Positions 62,032 through 64,000 of a stretch of 64,000 nucleotides of DNA are shown here, one piece after another (position 1 is the first letter of the stretch; each line of letters begins with the position of its first letter). The notes beneath the pieces were generated by a model, which ran no database searches, had not been told where the DNA came from, and saw nothing but the letters and a program-made list of their open reading frames with translations. A program made the translations under genes and the position numbers. The stretch lies in NCBI GenBank assembly GCA_027493445.1, contig JAOSKU010000001.1, forward strand, positions 4,293,845 through 4,357,844. Reading direction: 5' to 3'. This DNA comes from Thermoleophilia bacterium (lineage in GTDB: Bacteria; Actinomycetota; Thermoleophilia; RBG-16-64-13).

Positions 62032-62664
62032 ATGCCGATCTCAGAGATGAGTTACTCTGCGATCCTGGACTTGGTTGCTCGAAAGAGCGGGGCGCCAGGC
62101 GGTGGGACCGTGGGAGCGCTTGCGGCGGCAGCTGGGGCGGCACTGGTGGCTCTCGCCTGCCGCGCGGCAGGCGACACGGGGGGGGGGGGAGCGGATCCGG
62201 GTGAACTTTCGCCCCTGGCTCTTGCTGCGGAATCGCTCGCGCGGAGACTCTGTTTTCTTGCTGAGGAGGACCAGCGGGCCTATGAGCGCTGGCAAGTGCG
62301 GGCCGATGGGCGTACGCTCGAGAAGTCGGCGGGCCGGCACCTGTCAGACTGGGACTCCGGCGTCCGTGGCGAGGTCGGATTGGAAGCAGGAGGCCCGGAG
62401 GAGGGCATCATGGCGGTACCTTGTCAGATCGGCGCAGCCTGCCTGGAGCTTGTCGAGTTGGCCGGCCGAGCCAAAGGCCAGGTGAGCCGTCCGGATCTGC
62501 GAGCTGACCTGCGGATCGCGACTTTGCTCGTTGTTGCTTCGGGAAGAGCCGCTTTGGAGCTGATGGAGGTGAACCGGCCAGAGCTTCCCCCTGAGAAATC
62601 ATGGGTCTACGCTCGTATGGCTGGACGGATTGTAGAGGGGCTCGACAAGGTCGGGATTGGCTGA
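62032..62664 (+). CDS. methenyl-THF cyclohydrolase/cyclodeaminase (FchA/FTCD-C family)
   Basis: 210 aa. Family marks: AILDLVARKSGAPGGGTVGA, the Gly-rich folate loop, then LAAAAGAALVALACR, FLAEEDQRAYERW, and VPCQIGAACLELVELAGRA. FchA hydrolyses methenyl-THF to formyl-THF in acetogens and purine fermenters; FTCD-C removes ammonia from formimino-THF. With MetF in the same locus, the cyclohydrolase reading is preferred. A ten-G run (62177-62186) encodes a Gly stretch in frame. ATG 62050 is an alternative start. Confidence 0.83.
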   Translation: MPISEMSYSAILDLVARKSGAPGGGTVGALAAAAGAALVALACRAAGDTGGGGADPGELSPLALAAESLARRLCFLAEEDQRAYERWQVRADGRTLEKSAGRHLSDWDSGVRGEVGLEAGGPEEGIMAVPCQIGAACLELVELAGRAKGQVSRPDLRADLRIATLLVVASGRAALELMEVNRPELPPEKSWVYARMAGRIVEGLDKVGIG

Positions 62665-62747
62665 TGCGGCCAGGTGGACGGGAGGCACCGAGCCACCTGG
62701 GCCTGGGCTTGTGAAGACCAGCGTCATCATTTGCTGTCAGAAATGGA

Positions 62748-64000
62748 GGGGACCATGCGTAAGATCCTACGAGTCGACGTCGGTGCGGGCACGGCCACCT
62801 ACGAGGACCTGCCGGAGGACCTGGCCCTCTTTGGCGGCCGGGCTCTCACCTCCACCCTGGTGGCTGGGGAGATCAACCCCAAGGCCGACGCCCTGGGCCC
62901 CGACAACATCATCGTCTTTGCCCCCGGGCTCCTGGCCGGTACCACGGCCCCCAACTCCAGCCGCCTCTCGGTGGGCTGCAAGAGTCCTTTGACCGGCGGC
63001 ATAAAAGAGGCCAACGTCGGTGGCCAGGCGGCCGGGCGCCTGGGCCGTCTGGGGGTGGCCGCCGTAGTGGTGCAGGGTGACCCCCAAGGCAAGAAGTACG
63101 TCTTGCACCTCTCCCGGGAGGGGGCCCGCCTGGATGAGGGCGCCTCCTTCTGGGGCCAGGGCAACTACGACACGGCCGCCGCTCTTAGGCAGAAGTACGG
63201 CCCCAAGGTGGCCACCATCCAGGTGGGCCCGGCCGGCGAGCAGGGCCTGCGCAACAGCTCGGTGGCCACCACCGACCCCGAAGGCAACCCGGCCCGCCAC
63301 GCCGGTCGGGGGGCGTGGGCGCGGTCATGGGGGCCCGGGGCCTAAAAGCGGTGGTGGTCGACGACTCCGGCACCAAGCGGCCCCCTGGCCGACCCCGATC
63401 GGTTCGACCAGGCCCGCAAGACCCTGGTGGACGGGCTCAAGACCCATCCGGTGACCAGCCAAGGCCTACCCACCTACGGCACGGCCATCCTGATCAACAT
63501 CATCAACGAGGCCGGGGCCCTGCCCACCAAGAACTTCCGGGAGGGCCGCTTCGACGGGGCCGAGAAGATCTCAGGCGAGACCATCAACGCCCACTGTCAG
63601 GAGCGCGGGGGTAAGTACGAGCACTCCTGCATGACCGGTTGCGTGGTCCACTGCTCCAACGTCTACAACGACGCCGCCGGCCACTACCTGACCTCGGGTC
63701 TGGAGTACGAGACGGTGTGGGCTCTCGGGGCCAACTGCCTGCTCGACGACATCGACGCCATCGCCAAGATGGACCGCCTGTGCGACGACCTGGGCCTGGA
63801 CACCATCGAGATGGGCGACACCTTCGCCGTGGCCATGGAGGGCGGGCTCCTGCCCTGGGGGACGGGGCCCGCATGATCGAGCTCTTCGAGGAGATCCGCG
63901 CAAACTCCGAGCTTGGGAGAAAGCTCGGCAACGGCTGCGGCCAGGCCGCCCGGGAGCTCGGGGTCACCCACGTGCCCACCGTGAAGAACCAGGGCATGCC
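62748..64000 (+). repeat. long direct repeat, right copy
   Basis: Matches 38549-39804 (offset 24199 at the start codon) up to the window edge, with few differences outside mononucleotide runs. Confidence 0.93.
62755..64000 (+). CDS. aldehyde:ferredoxin oxidoreductase, copy 2, cut by the window end, apparent frameshifts
   Basis: Same product as copy 1: only the third codon region (RK by different codons) and Arg39 to Gly differ outside homopolymer positions. Three frame changes: six G at 63308-63313 (as in copy 1), five C at 63381-63385 where copy 1 has seven, and five G at 63857-63861 where copy 1 has six. Repaired from copy 1, the frame is intact to the edge. It follows the FchA-like gene by 90 nt and may be the last gene of the C1 operon. 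GGAGGGG ribosome-binding site. Confidence 0.85.

Noticed and set aside
1..64000. CRISPR array
   Set aside because: No regularly spaced short repeats were seen; the repeats present are dispersed palindromes, IS copies and the long oxidoreductase pair.

Overview
High-GC bacterial DNA, most like a deep-branching actinobacterium. This placement is an inference from GC content, the fused cytochrome oxidase subunit I/III, the long alpha-glucan phosphorylase and the general gene content; there is no rRNA or other marker to prove it. The cell appears to combine aerobic respiration (caa3-type oxidase) with anaerobic C1 chemistry (corrinoid methyltransferases, folate enzymes, aldehyde:ferredoxin oxidoreductase).

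Layout. 0.1-1.6 kb: IS5-like element, copy 1. 2-7 kb: metallophosphoesterase, zinc ribbon, DUF4013 protein, and a two-component operon with two small secreted proteins. 7.2 kb: tRNA-Lys(CUU). 7.8-9.6 kb: S-layer-homology protein. 9.7-13.1 kb: oxidase subunits II and I/III. 13.3-16.6 kb: universal stress protein, cold-shock protein and the preQ0/preQ1 genes queF-queC-queD-queE, split by a repeat element. 17-22 kb: ferredoxin protein, a peroxiredoxin with an in-frame UGA at its catalytic position (probable selenoprotein), glucan phosphorylase, lipoprotein. 22.4-25.8 kb: a large-serine-recombinase element that has split a PAS-GGDEF gene. 27-38 kb: HD-GYP protein, MFS transporter, DUF1385, AlbA_2, HIT and Nudix proteins, DUF2284, a NuoF/GltD-like fusion, an ArsR-type regulator and a zinc-ribbon coiled-coil protein.

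38.5-64 kb is the most interesting part. Two near-identical aldehyde:ferredoxin oxidoreductase genes in direct orientation bracket a module of about 24 kb. It holds a NitT/TauT-type ABC importer, metF, a full bacterial microcompartment (BMC) shell set (three BMC-T, one BMC-H, one BMC-P) with an acylating aldehyde dehydrogenase, a GAF-domain protein that may regulate it, and a corrinoid methyl-transfer set: two UroD-family methyltransferases, a corrinoid protein, a RamA-type ATP-dependent activase and DUF1638. After these come a divergent PanB paralogue, a methyl-THF methyltransferase-like protein and a FchA/FTCD-like cyclohydrolase. The proposed logic is that methyl groups are moved to the corrinoid protein and then to THF, and oxidised through MetF and the FchA-like enzyme, while an aldehyde is handled inside the shell by the aldehyde dehydrogenase and outside by the oxidoreductase. 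No aldehyde-producing signature enzyme (diol dehydratase, ethanolamine lyase, glycyl-radical enzyme, aldolase) is visible, so the substrate is unknown.

Two more features run through the window. A family of about 160-bp palindromic repeats (nine copies or fragments) lies only between 1.5 and 37.3 kb, and three genes take their termini from it. At least thirteen single-base frameshifts, nearly all in mononucleotide runs, break otherwise intact genes and look like homopolymer sequencing errors.
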